Under the pieces are notes generated by a model that was not told the DNA's origin, did no database searches, and saw only the letters and a list, made by a program, of their open reading frames with translations. Below, one piece after another: positions 16,768 through 29,305 of a DNA stretch of 64,000 nucleotides (position 1 is the first letter of the stretch; each line of letters begins with the position of its first letter). Made by a program: the position numbers and the translations under genes. Source of the stretch: Candidatus Thiodiazotropha sp. LNASS1 (lineage in GTDB: Bacteria > Pseudomonadota > Gammaproteobacteria > Chromatiales > Chromatiaceae); NCBI RefSeq assembly GCF_964212655.1, contig NZ_OZ156465.1, positions 3,906,001 through 3,970,000 on the forward strand. The letters are read 5' to 3'.

Positions 16768-17613
16768 CTAAACCACTATATCCTCAGTCTTCAAATATTC
16801 ACGGATAATGATATCGAGTGCATTGAGCGCATCACTGCTGCGGAACGAATTTCGGTAGAGGGCCAGCTCCACCGGTTTGAGTGCCGGCAGTGGTGATTTC
16901 TCAGAACCCTTTGCGGCAAGTCTTGCCGTGACTCCCAGGCCTGCCTCGACTGCGGCGAGAATACCAGGCAGGCTGGGGCTGGTATAGGCAACCCGCCAGG
17001 GGATACCGGCCTGATCCAGTGCGCCGATCACCCTGGAGCGGAACAGACAGGGGGGCGCAAACATTACCAGGGGCAGGACTTGAGAGGGCTGCCATAGGAA
17101 AGGTTTTGGTACGATCCACTGAATTGGAATGAGTCCCAGACATTCGCCCTCATCGCCGGGACTTTGAAATGCAACAGCCATATCGAGTTGCTCAGCATGG
17201 ATCGCCGACACCAGACGTGAACTGGTATCTATCTGAACATCGAGGCGTACCGCCGGATGGCTGCGGGTGAATTGCGCCAGGATGGCCGCCAGGCCTCGGT
17301 CGGCGAAATCCTGTGCGACTCCCAAGCGCAGGTGCCCTTGCAACGGGTCTGGCCGCAGTACGGACGCAGCCTCATCATTTAAATCCAGGATACGTCGTGC
17401 ATAGTTAAGCAGCAGTTCGCCCGACTCGGTCAGAATACGTCGGCGGCCGGACTTCAGAAACAATGCAGTGCCACTCGATTCTTCAAGGCGTTTCATCTGC
17501 AGACTGATTGCTGACTGTGTGCGATGTAAACGCTTCGCAGCTTGAGAAAAGCCGCCATGATCAGCAATGGCAACCAGGCTTCGCAACAGGTCGATATCAA
17601 GATTCTGCGCCAT
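16768..17613 (-). CDS. LysR family transcriptional regulator
   Basis: Regulator of 281 residues. The N-terminal winged HTH reads DLLRSLVAIADHGGFSQAAK followed by RLHRTQSAISLQMKRLE, the classic LysR pattern. The effector-binding domain (about 90-270) follows. It is divergent from the tautomerase gene at 17719, with a 105-bp gap, so it very likely controls that gene and itself. The inducer is unknown. Confidence 0.9.
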   Translation of the reverse strand: MAQNLDIDLLRSLVAIADHGGFSQAAKRLHRTQSAISLQMKRLEESSGTALFLKSGRRRILTESGELLLNYARRILDLNDEAASVLRPDPLQGHLRLGVAQDFADRGLAAILAQFTRSHPAVRLDVQIDTSSRLVSAIHAEQLDMAVAFQSPGDEGECLGLIPIQWIVPKPFLWQPSQVLPLVMFAPPCLFRSRVIGALDQAGIPWRVAYTSPSLPGILAAVEAGLGVTARLAAKGSEKSPLPALKPVELALYRNSFRSSDALNALDIIIREYLKTEDIVV

Positions 17614-17718
17614 AATTCATAAGTATTGCAAATGTATTAGTTAAATAATAGTCATTATATTAATGTTTTCACTGTTGCTAGTCTGATCATGTCGCCACTA
17701 CAGATTTCGGAGTAACCA

Positions 17719-18120
17719 ATGCCAGTTATCGTAATCGCACTTTCAGGTAGGCAGCTGCCCCTGTTGCAACAACAGGATTTGCAGCGAATGACGACTCGTC
17801 TGATTGAGGAGATCATGGGTAAGCGCCGATCTGTAACCGCGGTTATGGTGCAGTCGCTGCCATCCGCAAATTGGGCGATTGGAGGGGAAGCGCTCAACGA
17901 CCATCTGCGCGCCGCCCAGGTGGATATCACCATTACCGCCGGTACAAATACGGCTGAAGAGAAGGCCGGCATGATCGATGCGGTCCATCAAATGCTGAAT
18001 GACCGAGTGGGTCCACTCGCCGAGGCGAGCTATGTGGTCATTCATGAAGTGGCCGCGGATGCTTGGGGGTATGCGGGACTTACCCAGCAGTCGCGTCAAC
18101 AGATGAGGCAGTTGATATGA
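17719..18120 (+). CDS. 4-oxalocrotonate tautomerase family protein
   Basis: Protein of 133 residues. After removal of Met it begins with Pro (MPVIVIALSGRQL), the catalytic base of the tautomerase superfamily. Two beta-alpha-beta units are visible, the second starting at AQVDITITAG, as in long or fused tautomerases. The substrate is unknown. The gene is divergent from a LysR regulator and its stop overlaps the next start (ATGA at 18117). Confidence 0.8.
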   Translation: MPVIVIALSGRQLPLLQQQDLQRMTTRLIEEIMGKRRSVTAVMVQSLPSANWAIGGEALNDHLRAAQVDITITAGTNTAEEKAGMIDAVHQMLNDRVGPLAEASYVVIHEVAADAWGYAGLTQQSRQQMRQLI

Positions 18121-18344
18121 ATCGGGAGTTTAAGGCGGAACCAAAGCGACGCGAAGATGGGAGTCTCGATATCGAACACTACTTGCAGCTGGGCCGCTTT
18201 ATGCGTGCAACGGCCTTGATCAGGGGGTGGATGAAAACGGTTAAAAGGTTGAGGCCGAATCAGCAGGTAAACAGGCGATCAATAGCATCCAGCCCTTCCT
18301 GCACGATCTCATCCAGCTCTTCCGGATCGTCATCATGTTCATAG
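18117..18344 (+). CDS. Small ORF coupled to the tautomerase gene (uncertain)
   Basis: The ATG overlaps the tautomerase stop by 4 bp, a sign of translational coupling. The first 45 residues (MNREFKAEPKRREDGSLDIE and onwards) look like a normal soluble basic protein. The last third is Ser-rich and lies antisense to the acidic ORF at 18260-18457, which suggests the reading frame there is not native. A lost stop or a frameshift near 18250 is possible. No family recognised. Confidence 0.4.
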   Translation: MNREFKAEPKRREDGSLDIEHYLQLGRFMRATALIRGWMKTVKRLRPNQQVNRRSIASSPSCTISSSSSGSSSCS

Positions 18345-18457
18345 GCAAGCATGGAATAGGTTGCCAGTGATTTCAGCCCAAGTGCGATCTTTTCCACATC
18401 GACAAGGTTTAACTCGACCCCATCTCTTAAATGGCACTCTTCACTCATAGGAAACAT
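18260..18457 (-). CDS. Small acidic protein behind an FNR box
   Basis: ORF of 65 residues (62 from the second ATG at 18448), strongly acidic at the C-terminal half (EHDDDPEELDEIVQEGLDAI). It is helical in character, with no TM segment and two or fewer Cys. I do not recognise a family. A consensus FNR site, TTGATGCAGATCAA, is centred about 79 bp upstream of the first ATG, which supports a real, oxygen-regulated gene. It is tail to tail with the ORF at 18117-18344, overlapping by 85 bp. Confidence 0.55.
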   Translation of the reverse strand: MFPMSEECHLRDGVELNLVDVEKIALGLKSLATYSMLAYEHDDDPEELDEIVQEGLDAIDRLFTC

Positions 18458-18529
18458 CTCGTAAATACTGCTTAGCTTACCGATACTCTGACAGGCGCTG
18501 GTCTGCTGTCAAAAAATTAGGCGCTTTTA

Positions 18530-18543
18530 TTGATGCAGATCAA
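18530..18543. promoter_or_regulatory. Consensus FNR box upstream of the small acidic protein
   Basis: TTGATGCAGATCAA matches TTGATNNNNATCAA at all ten fixed positions. The only start codon facing away from it at promoter distance is that of the ORF at 18260-18457. The gene on the other side (mltD) ends here. Confidence 0.7.
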
Positions 18544-18592
18544 GTGTGAAACATATCTGGCGCTTTCGTTCCGGCTGCACAACCCTGTTGCC

Positions 18593-20278
18593 TCAGAGGG
18601 TCTGTTCAGTGACATCCACATAGAGTTTAAGTCGTTGACCAGGTTGAAGATATTTGCTTCCAAGCGTGTTCCATCGCTTGAGATCGGCTACGGAAACCTT
18701 GAAGCGCTGAGCGATACGGGAGAGTGAGTCACCGCGTCTGACTCTATAGTGCAGCCTGCTCTGTGTGCCTGATGGCTGTAGGTTGAGAAGAGAGAGTTCT
18801 GAAGCGGGGGCCTTTTTTACCCAGATGACCAGTGTTTGCCCCGGCTTGAGGGGATCACCCGGGGCCATTCCGTTCCAGGCTGCGAGTTTACGATGACTTA
18901 CGGAATGGAGCTTGGCTATCTTCCACAGGCTATCGCCCGGTTTGACTGTATAGTGTTGTTTGTGGCCATTGCGGGATCTGTTTTGGATTGCCGCCTTGCG
19001 TTGCTCGGCGCTGAAGGTGTATTGGTTGAGTCCCTTGCTGGAGACAGGGATCAACAGGTGCTTTCCAGCACGGATTTTGCTGCCTTTGAGTTTGTTTATC
19101 TGCCTCAACACCTTAGTGGTCGTACCATGTTTACTGGCGATGACACTCAGTGCATCCCCCTGCTTGATTTTGTAGCGTTTCCATGTCAATCGCTCTTCGG
19201 CGGGGAGCGTCTCGAGTTTTCGCAGAAAAGTCTCAACCTTGTCCAGTGGCAGGCTGAGTCTGTGGGGGCCGTCTGGGTCGGTAGCCCATCGGTTCAGGCC
19301 TGGGTTGAGGAGATAGAGATCCTGAATGGAGAGATCCGCCATCTCCGCCGCCAGGGCGAGATCGAGCTGAGACTGGATGTCGACAGTGGTGAAATAGGGT
19401 TCATCAGCAATGGGTAGCAGTGTAGCTTTGTAGCGCTGTGGATTCCTGAATATCTCAGCCAATGCCAGCAGGCGGGGTACATAGGCGCTGGTCTCATCAG
19501 GTAATTTCAGTGACCAGTAATCGGTTGGCTTGCCACGTTTTTGATTGTGTCGAATCGCACTACGTACCGTCCCGGCCCCCGAGTTATAGGCGGCAAGCGC
19601 CAATTCCCAGTCATTATTGAACTGACGGCTGAGCGACTGCAGATAGTCCAGTGCCGCATGGGTTGAAGCCACGATATCCCGCCGACCGTCATACCACCAG
19701 TTCTGTTTCAACCCGTAATAACGACCGGTGGATGGGATAAACTGCCACATACCGGCAGCGCGCCCCGGTGAATAGGCAAACGGCCGATAGGCGCTCTCGA
19801 CGGCGGGAAGCAAGGCGATTTCACTGGGGATGTCCCTTTTCTCGATCTCCTGCAATATGAAATGAAGATAGGGTTGTGAACGCTCCTGAATGCGTTGAAT
19901 ATAACCTGGATGCTTTTTGTACCAGTTCAATTCACGGTCAATGCGGTGATTATGGGGAAAGGTCAATCGATAACCATCCAACATCCGGCTCCATAGATCG
20001 GCAGGTTTTTCTGCGAGCGTCAATTCCGTGACGGCGGCCTGCAGCTCCTCGGCGATTTCCGGCAGCTCATCGGCAGTCATGGTGCTCTCGTCAGCACTTG
20101 GGTGGGTTTGCAATACTTGCGTAGCGGCCGGGGAGAGGGGGACCTGCTGCAATGCGGTCGTCGCCTCCCCATTGGGCAGGCTTTGACAGGCAGCGAGTAG
20201 GCAGGTGGCGAATAGATTCATGATACGCAGAGGCGACTTGAAAAACGGCATCGATCTTTTAAGGCTTGTTGTGGACAT
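18593..20278 (-). CDS. mltD: MltD-type lytic transglycosylase with three LysM domains (lipoprotein)
   Basis: Murein hydrolase of 561 residues. The lipobox LLAAC gives a lipidated Cys31, so it is anchored in the outer membrane facing the periplasm. The SLT domain has the catalytic Glu in LLPAVESAYRPFAYS, then AAGMWQFIPSTGRYYGL and LAAYNSGAGTVRSA. Three LysM repeats follow, starting at YKIKQGDALSVIA, YTVKPGDSLWKIA and YRVRRGDSLSRIA. Length and order match MltD. It is divergent from a methyltransferase-rnhA-dnaQ group, as in E. coli. Later starts at 20251 or 20221 are possible. Confidence 0.93.
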   Translation of the reverse strand: MSTTSLKRSMPFFKSPLRIMNLFATCLLAACQSLPNGEATTALQQVPLSPAATQVLQTHPSADESTMTADELPEIAEELQAAVTELTLAEKPADLWSRMLDGYRLTFPHNHRIDRELNWYKKHPGYIQRIQERSQPYLHFILQEIEKRDIPSEIALLPAVESAYRPFAYSPGRAAGMWQFIPSTGRYYGLKQNWWYDGRRDIVASTHAALDYLQSLSRQFNNDWELALAAYNSGAGTVRSAIRHNQKRGKPTDYWSLKLPDETSAYVPRLLALAEIFRNPQRYKATLLPIADEPYFTTVDIQSQLDLALAAEMADLSIQDLYLLNPGLNRWATDPDGPHRLSLPLDKVETFLRKLETLPAEERLTWKRYKIKQGDALSVIASKHGTTTKVLRQINKLKGSKIRAGKHLLIPVSSKGLNQYTFSAEQRKAAIQNRSRNGHKQHYTVKPGDSLWKIAKLHSVSHRKLAAWNGMAPGDPLKPGQTLVIWVKKAPASELSLLNLQPSGTQSRLHYRVRRGDSLSRIAQRFKVSVADLKRWNTLGSKYLQPGQRLKLYVDVTEQTL

Positions 20279-20466
20279 ACTCTATATCGGAGGAAAATAG
20301 TATCAGAGCCGCGTATCATTTCCATGGCCGGTACTCCAAATTGTGTGGTATCCCGTGGTTCTGTCCTCGGGTATACCGCCTGATAACCTGAGACCTCGTA
20401 AGAGGCGTACTGAACTACACAGATTACCTGACAGTTATGTCGGTGGTAAAGTCGATACCTTGATAT

Positions 20467-21228
20467 ATGAGAGAAAATAAGCTGTTGAATTTGGGATCTT
20501 GTAGGCAGAAACAGCTACAAACATGGTTCGAGAGTGACTTGGGCAAGCTGTTGGCCGAGCAGGAGGCGGAATGCCTGGATCCCAGGATTGCCACGCTGTT
20601 CGGCTATCATGTGGTTCAGCTCGGGCTTCCCTGCAGGAATCAGGATTTTCTGAGGATGAGCCCTGCGCGGAACCGGGTGGTCATGGGCAGCGGAGATGAT
20701 TGTACAGGCATCGATCTGCAAGCCGACAGCCATCACCTGCCTCTAGCCAGTGACAGTGTAGATGGGATGGTATTGCCCCATACCCTCGATTTTACGGCCG
20801 ATCCCCATCAGGTGTTGCGTGAGGTTGAACGGGTATTGATCCCCGAGGGCAAGGTATTGCTCTGTGGTTTCAATCCCTGGAGTCAGTGGGGATTGTGGCG
20901 TCTGCTGCGTCTCAGGTCTGCCACGATCCCCTGGTGTGGTCACTTCTTCAGCGGAAAGCGGATCCAGGATTGGTTCTCATTGCTCGGCTTTGAATTGGAA
21001 GAGGTGGTTTATCTTCACTTCCGTCCCCCGGTCTCCAACTCACCCATCATGCAGAGACTGGCCTTTATGGAACGATTGGGTAAAAGGATCTATCCACTGT
21101 TTGGTGGTGTCTATGTCATACTCGCGGTCAAGCGGGAGATCACGATGACTCCGCTACGGTCGAAATGGCGGGTGAAAAAGCGGGTCTTGCCGACTGCCGC
21201 AGAACCGACGATGAGAAAAATTGAATGA
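20467..21228 (+). CDS. SAM-dependent methyltransferase (YafS-like position)
   Basis: Protein of 253 residues with a Methyltransf_11-like core: [40 protein letters not shown], and [21 protein letters not shown] motif I is less clear than usual. Its place between mltD and rnhA matches yafS in enterobacteria. The substrate is unknown. It overlaps rnhA by 4 bp. Confidence 0.82.
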   Translation: MRENKLLNLGSCRQKQLQTWFESDLGKLLAEQEAECLDPRIATLFGYHVVQLGLPCRNQDFLRMSPARNRVVMGSGDDCTGIDLQADSHHLPLASDSVDGMVLPHTLDFTADPHQVLREVERVLIPEGKVLLCGFNPWSQWGLWRLLRLRSATIPWCGHFFSGKRIQDWFSLLGFELEEVVYLHFRPPVSNSPIMQRLAFMERLGKRIYPLFGGVYVILAVKREITMTPLRSKWRVKKRVLPTAAEPTMRKIE

Positions 21229-21677
21229 CTCAAGTTGTAGAACTATATAGCGATGGCGCCTGTCGTGGGAATCCCGGTCCCGGTGGTTGGGGGGTGGTCT
21301 TACGCTACGGTCGACATGAAAAACAGCTTTTCGGTGGCGAACATGAGACCACCAACAACCGTATGGAACTGATGGCGGTTATCCGTGGCCTGCAGAGCCT
21401 GACGAAAAGGAGTCGGGTGAAAGTGACCACGGATTCCCAATACGTGAAAAACGGAATCACCCAGTGGATTTACAATTGGAAACGGAATGGCTGGAGAACG
21501 GCAGCGAAAAGACCGGTCAAGAATGCCGACCTGTGGCAAATGTTGGATACAGAGGTCAACAATCATCAGGTGGAGTGGGCCTGGGTCAAAGGTCACTCCG
21601 GCCATACCGAGAATGAACTGGCGGATGAATTGGCTAACCGCGGTATCGAGGAGTTAGGGCTGGTCGACAGGTCCTAG
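21225..21677 (+). CDS. rnhA: Ribonuclease HI
   Basis: Cuts the RNA strand of RNA-DNA hybrids. 150 residues. Catalytic acidic residues are visible in [17 protein letters not shown] (Asp), [14 protein letters not shown] (Glu), [12 protein letters not shown] (Asp) and [10 protein letters not shown] (Asp). It is coupled to the upstream methyltransferase (4 bp overlap). Its TAG stop is formed by the CTAG at the left end of the repeat element at 21674-21944. Confidence 0.97.
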   Translation: MTQVVELYSDGACRGNPGPGGWGVVLRYGRHEKQLFGGEHETTNNRMELMAVIRGLQSLTKRSRVKVTTDSQYVKNGITQWIYNWKRNGWRTAAKRPVKNADLWQMLDTEVNNHQVEWAWVKGHSGHTENELADELANRGIEELGLVDRS

Positions 21678-21944
21678 GGCCTGTCGACACTAATCCGGTC
21701 GGCTCTGTTGCGTCTGAAAAAGCGCCAATCAAGGCGCGAGGAGAGAAGTTTGGTGTTTCCAAATGAACAACGAGCAACGCCGAGTGGCGCTTTTTCAGGC
21801 GTAACCCGCAGGGCTGGGGCTATTTTTCCGCCCAGCGGCGTTATCATTCGCTCATGTAGAATAACTACACATCACTCATTCTGCCTTGCTGGGCAAAAAA
21901 ATAGTCCCAGCAGAGCCGATCGGATTAGTGTCAACAGGCCCTAG
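21674..21944. repeat. CTAG-bounded inverted-repeat element, copy 1 (271 bp)
   Basis: The ends form 34-bp inverted repeats with two mismatches: CTAGGGCCTGTCGACACTAA at the left and the complementary TTAGTGTCAACAGGCCCTAG at the right. The core includes GCGGCGTTATCATTCGCTCA, shared with copy 2. It has no transposase and looks like a MITE. It starts within the rnhA stop codon and ends 7 bp before the dnaQ start. Confidence 0.8.
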
Positions 21945-21951
21945 TGAACTG

Positions 21952-22653
21952 ATGCGACAGATCGTACTGGATACGGAAACCACAGGATTGGAACCGGAGC
22001 ATGGACACAGAATCATCGAAATCGGCTGTGTGGAGATGGTTGATCGTCGATTGACCGGTAATAATTTCCACCAATATCTGCAACCTGAACGGGAGATCGA
22101 TGCCGCTGCCGTAGAGGTGCATGGCATCACCAACGAATTTCTTGAAGACAAACCGAAATTCGGGGATGTTGCTCAGGATTTCATCGACTACGTGAGAGGA
22201 GCGGAGCTGATCATTCATAACGCTCCATTCGATGTCGGTTTTCTCGACCATGAATTTCACCTCATGGAGAGTGCTGCGCGAATCGATAGTTTGTGCGCGG
22301 TTACTGACACCCTGGTGATGGCGAAAAAGATGCACCCGGGTCAAAGAAACAGCCTCGATGCGCTCTGTAAGCGATACGATATCGATAATTCACACAGGGA
22401 ATTGCATGGAGCGCTTCTGGATGCCGAGATTCTGGCTGATGTCTACCTGATGATGACCGGGGGGCAGGCTTCGCTGATTTTGGACGGAGTAGCCAACGAT
22501 GAGTTTGGTGATAATTCTGTCGATAGCATTCAACGTCTGCCTTCGAACAGGCCAAAACTGAAGGTGGTTCACGCTGACCAGCAGGAACTCGCGGCCCATG
22601 AGCAGCAACTGAAAGCCATGGGTGAGGCCTGTATCTGGTTAAAGAAACACTAG
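21952..22653 (+). CDS. dnaQ: DNA polymerase III epsilon subunit (3'-5' proofreading exonuclease)
   Basis: Proofreading exonuclease of 233 residues. Exo I is VLDTETTGLEP, Exo II is LIIHNAPFDVGFLDHE, and Exo III is HGALLDAEILADVYL. The DEDDh pattern is complete. The C-terminal tail binds the polymerase subunit in the family. I chose the ATG at 21952 because the protein then begins MRQIVLDTETTG; upstream sequence belongs to repeat element copy 1. Its TAG stop lies in the left end of element copy 2. Confidence 0.96.
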   Translation: MRQIVLDTETTGLEPEHGHRIIEIGCVEMVDRRLTGNNFHQYLQPEREIDAAAVEVHGITNEFLEDKPKFGDVAQDFIDYVRGAELIIHNAPFDVGFLDHEFHLMESAARIDSLCAVTDTLVMAKKMHPGQRNSLDALCKRYDIDNSHRELHGALLDAEILADVYLMMTGGQASLILDGVANDEFGDNSVDSIQRLPSNRPKLKVVHADQQELAAHEQQLKAMGEACIWLKKH

Positions 22654-22805
22654 GGCCTGCAAACACTCATCCAATGGGCGCATCAGGCGCAATCCGAAGG
22701 GCTCGCTCGAGCTTTTACTCCGCCCTGCGGCGTTATCATTCGCCCATTTTCCTTGCCGGATGAAAATAAAGTCCTGGCAGGGCCTATTGTGCTTACAGGC
22801 CCTAG
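22650..22805. repeat. CTAG-bounded inverted-repeat element, copy 2 (156 bp)
   Basis: The left end CTAGGGCCTGCAAACAC pairs with the right end GTGCTTACAGGCCCTAG with two mismatches. The core has GCGGCGTTATCATTCGCCCA, nearly identical to copy 1. The left CTAG supplies the dnaQ stop and the right CTAG supplies the stop of fnr on the other strand. Confidence 0.78.
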
Positions 22806-23560
22806 ACTCGCGACTGACTCGATTTTGTCCTGTCCGTACCCTGAACGATTTCGTAAAGCCGGGGAATATCCAGCAATTGAACGTGCTTTCTCTCGACATG
22901 CAGCAGCTGCTCGTCCTGGAAGCGGGTGAACAAGCGGCTGACAGTCTCTACCGCGAGCCCCAGGTAGTTACCGATTTCGTGACGCGACATGCTGAGAAAG
23001 AAATCACTGGCTGAGAATCCGCGCTGTTTGAAACGTTCGGAAAAGCTGAGTAGAAAGGTGGCGAGCCGTTCCTCGGCGCTCTTTTTGCCCAGTAGAGTGA
23101 GCATCTCCGTCTCCTGGCCGATCTCGCGACTGAGCAGGCGATACATCTGGTGTTGCAGGCTGGGCATGATGGAACTTAAAGATTCCAGTTGAGAGAAGGG
23201 GATCTCACAGACCGCAGTGGTTTCGAGCGCGATTGCGGAGCAGTTATGATTGTTGTCCTGGATGGCATCCAATCCTATCAGTTCCCCGGGGAGGTGGAAT
23301 CCCAAGACCTGTTCACCACCATCTTCATTGGGTGAATAGGTTTTGACTGAGCCACTGGTGATGACCCGGAGGCTGTGGAACTTGTCGCCACCACGGTAGA
23401 GATGATCGCCTCGGTGATAGGGACGTCCACGCTTGATAATGGAGTCGAGACGTTCAATGTCTTCTGGGGTCAGTCCCATTGGTAGGCATAGGGTCGAAAG
23501 ACTGCAGTTTTTGCAGGCGACCTTGATATTTTCAAATGAGACAACTTTTCTGCTAGTCAA
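22802..23560 (-). CDS. fnr: FNR/Anr oxygen-sensing transcriptional regulator
   Basis: Regulator of 252 residues. Cluster ligands are present: CKNCSLSTLC gives Cys16, Cys19 and Cys25, with the fourth Cys in TTAVCEIPF. A cyclic-nucleotide-like beta barrel and a long dimer helix follow. The HTH SRHEIGNYLGLAVETVSRLF has the E-x2-SR residues that read TTGAT. It should therefore be an active 4Fe-4S oxygen sensor. Its own promoter has a perfect FNR box (23629-23642). The TAG stop is provided by repeat element copy 2. It is convergent with dnaQ. Confidence 0.94.
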   Translation of the reverse strand: MTSRKVVSFENIKVACKNCSLSTLCLPMGLTPEDIERLDSIIKRGRPYHRGDHLYRGGDKFHSLRVITSGSVKTYSPNEDGGEQVLGFHLPGELIGLDAIQDNNHNCSAIALETTAVCEIPFSQLESLSSIMPSLQHQMYRLLSREIGQETEMLTLLGKKSAEERLATFLLSFSERFKQRGFSASDFFLSMSRHEIGNYLGLAVETVSRLFTRFQDEQLLHVERKHVQLLDIPRLYEIVQGTDRTKSSQSRV

Positions 23561-23628
23561 GGAACCGCTCCAGCTAAGGGTGCATTCTTGTCAGATGCTT
23601 CTTCTCACTTCTATTTTTCCAGAAGTTC

Positions 23629-23642
23629 TTGATCCGGATCAA
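23629..23642. promoter_or_regulatory. Consensus FNR box upstream of fnr (autoregulation)
   Basis: TTGATCCGGATCAA is a perfect match to the FNR consensus and a perfect palindrome. It is centred 75 bp upstream of the fnr start codon. Confidence 0.75.
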
Positions 23643-23682
23643 GTAATTTTAAACATTTAATTATCTTAGATCATATTGCATA

Positions 23683-23713
23683 AAAAAAGCCGGCCATTAG
23701 GCCGACTTTTTTA
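23683..23713 (-). terminator. Rho-independent terminator of the sulfur-globule protein gene
   Basis: On the minus strand the hairpin AGTCGGCC-TAAT-GGCCGGCT is flanked by A and T runs, ending in TTTTTTT. It lies 20 bp past the stop of the gene at 23733-24098 and isolates it from fnr. Confidence 0.8.
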
Positions 23714-23732
23714 TGCGCTATAAGCTGGCCGC

Positions 23733-24098
23733 TTACTTAGCGGGTGCAGCAGGTGCCGCAGGCGCAGCAGGCGCAGCAGGCGGATAGCCGTATGGTGCGC
23801 CGTAAGGTGCGCCATAGCCGCCGTAAGGTGCACCGTAGCCGTAAGGTGCGCCGTAGCCGTATGGGCCGTAGCCATAGTAATCACGGTAGTAGTTGTTGCC
23901 GCGACCATAACCGGAACCACGGCCGCTGCCACTCATGCCAAAGCTGAAATCGCCGGAGCCATCGCCCCAGCCGTCGCCCCAGCCATCGTTATTCCAGCCA
24001 CGGTTACCCCAGCCTGGACCACCACCCCACCATGCAGATGCGGTTGTGGAGACAGCTACGAGAGCAGCGACGCTCATGACCTTAGCAAATTTCATCAT
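23733..24098 (-). CDS. sgp: Sulfur globule protein (Gly/Tyr/Pro-rich, secreted)
   Basis: Protein of 121 residues with a Sec signal peptide ([16 protein letters not shown]). The mature part is nearly all Gly, Tyr, Trp, Asn and Pro: a Trp-Gly-rich start, then [19 protein letters not shown] and several GAPYG units, ending in a [11 protein letters not shown] tail. This composition is typical of envelope proteins of intracellular or periplasmic sulfur globules (Sgp/CV type). It fits the dsr operon in this window, which oxidises such stored sulfur. It is monocistronic with its own terminator and a GGAAG ribosome-binding site. Confidence 0.8.
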   Translation of the reverse strand: MMKFAKVMSVAALVAVSTTASAWWGGGPGWGNRGWNNDGWGDGWGDGSGDFSFGMSGSGRGSGYGRGNNYYRDYYGYGPYGYGAPYGYGAPYGGYGAPYGAPYGYPPAAPAAPAAPAAPAK

Positions 24099-26900
<2,802 letters not shown>

Positions 26901-26965
26901 CGCTGTTACAGACACCTTGCCGTAACACGATCCGATTAACTGATATCACCCAATTTAATTACTGA

Positions 26966-28273
<1,308 letters not shown>

Positions 28274-28296
28274 TCAGTATTGACAAGGCCCAGCCC

Positions 28297-28590
28297 ATGC
28301 GAGTCGTGGTTGCCATACTGGTCGGACTACTGCTTTTTCTGCAATACCGCCTGTGGGTGGGCGAGGGGAGCCTGGCTGAAGTCAATAACCTGAAACAGGA
28401 GATCAGCCAGCTGCAGAAGGAGCTGGTCGGGTTACGTGAACGAAACCGTGCCCTGCAGGCGGAAGTGGAGGATCTGCGCAGTGGACAGACCGCCATTGAA
28501 GAACGCGCCCGCAGTGAACTGGGCATGATCAAAGAGGGAGAGACCTTCTACCAGGTGATAACTCCCAACGAAGAGAAAGGGGATGAGTAG
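28297..28590 (+). CDS. ftsB: Cell division protein FtsB
   Basis: Divisome protein of 97 residues with one N-terminal TM (VVVAILVGLLLFLQYRLWVG). A periplasmic coiled coil follows (EVNNLKQEISQLQKELVGL, then RERNRALQAEVEDL). It partners with FtsL and FtsQ. It sits between eno and ispD, its usual place, and overlaps ispD by 8 bp. Confidence 0.95.
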   Translation: MRVVVAILVGLLLFLQYRLWVGEGSLAEVNNLKQEISQLQKELVGLRERNRALQAEVEDLRSGQTAIEERARSELGMIKEGETFYQVITPNEEKGDE

Positions 28591-29284
28591 CAAGGTCCGC
28601 TGTTGGGTGGTAGTGCCGGCGGCGGGCGTAGGGCAACGCATGGGGGCTCAAATACCGAAGCAGTACCTGAGCATAGCTGGGCGGCGGGTCATTGACCATA
28701 CCCTGGAGAGGTTCTTGCGCCACCCCCAAATAGCAGGGATATACCTGGCGCTTTCTGCCCATGACGGGCTATGGGAGGAATGCGAGTTTGCCGATGATGC
28801 GAGAATTTGCAGGGTCGAAGGTGGAGAGCAGCGCTGCCACTCAGTACTGAATGCCTTACGGGCGTTGAAGTATCAGGCTGCTGTTGAGGATTGGGTATTG
28901 GTGCATGATGCGGCTCGTCCCTGCCTCTCTCGCAAAGATCTCGATCATTTAATCGACACCTTGATCAACCATCCTGTTGGCGGTCTGCTCGGGGTGCCGG
29001 TCCATGATACCCTGAAATCGGTCAATGCCGAGGGCAATGTTGAGGGAACAGTATCCCGGGAAGGGCTTTGGCATGCCCTGACACCACAGATGTTTCGAAT
29101 CGGTATCCTCTACCAAGCGCTGGAAAGCGCCGTCCATAAAGGCGCATTGGTGACCGATGACGCTAGCGCTGTCGAACTGGCGGGTTTTCAGCCTAAGATG
29201 GTTGAGGGCGATGCGGGCAATATCAAGATCACTCGCCCGGAAGACCTGCAGCTGGCCGCCGATTATCTTTCCCGTTCTGACTGA
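28583..29284 (+). CDS. ispD: 2-C-methyl-D-erythritol 4-phosphate cytidylyltransferase
   Basis: Third step of the MEP isoprenoid pathway. 233 residues. The CTP loop is VVPAAGVGQRMGAQIPKQYL; VHDAARPCLS and VTDDASAVEL are typical. The partner ispF lies 1.6 kb downstream, separated here by an HDOD gene on the other strand. Usually ispD and ispF are adjacent. Confidence 0.96.
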   Translation: MSSKVRCWVVVPAAGVGQRMGAQIPKQYLSIAGRRVIDHTLERFLRHPQIAGIYLALSAHDGLWEECEFADDARICRVEGGEQRCHSVLNALRALKYQAAVEDWVLVHDAARPCLSRKDLDHLIDTLINHPVGGLLGVPVHDTLKSVNAEGNVEGTVSREGLWHALTPQMFRIGILYQALESAVHKGALVTDDASAVELAGFQPKMVEGDAGNIKITRPEDLQLAADYLSRSD

Positions 29285-29305
29285 TTTGATGACAAAGATG
29301 ATTTA

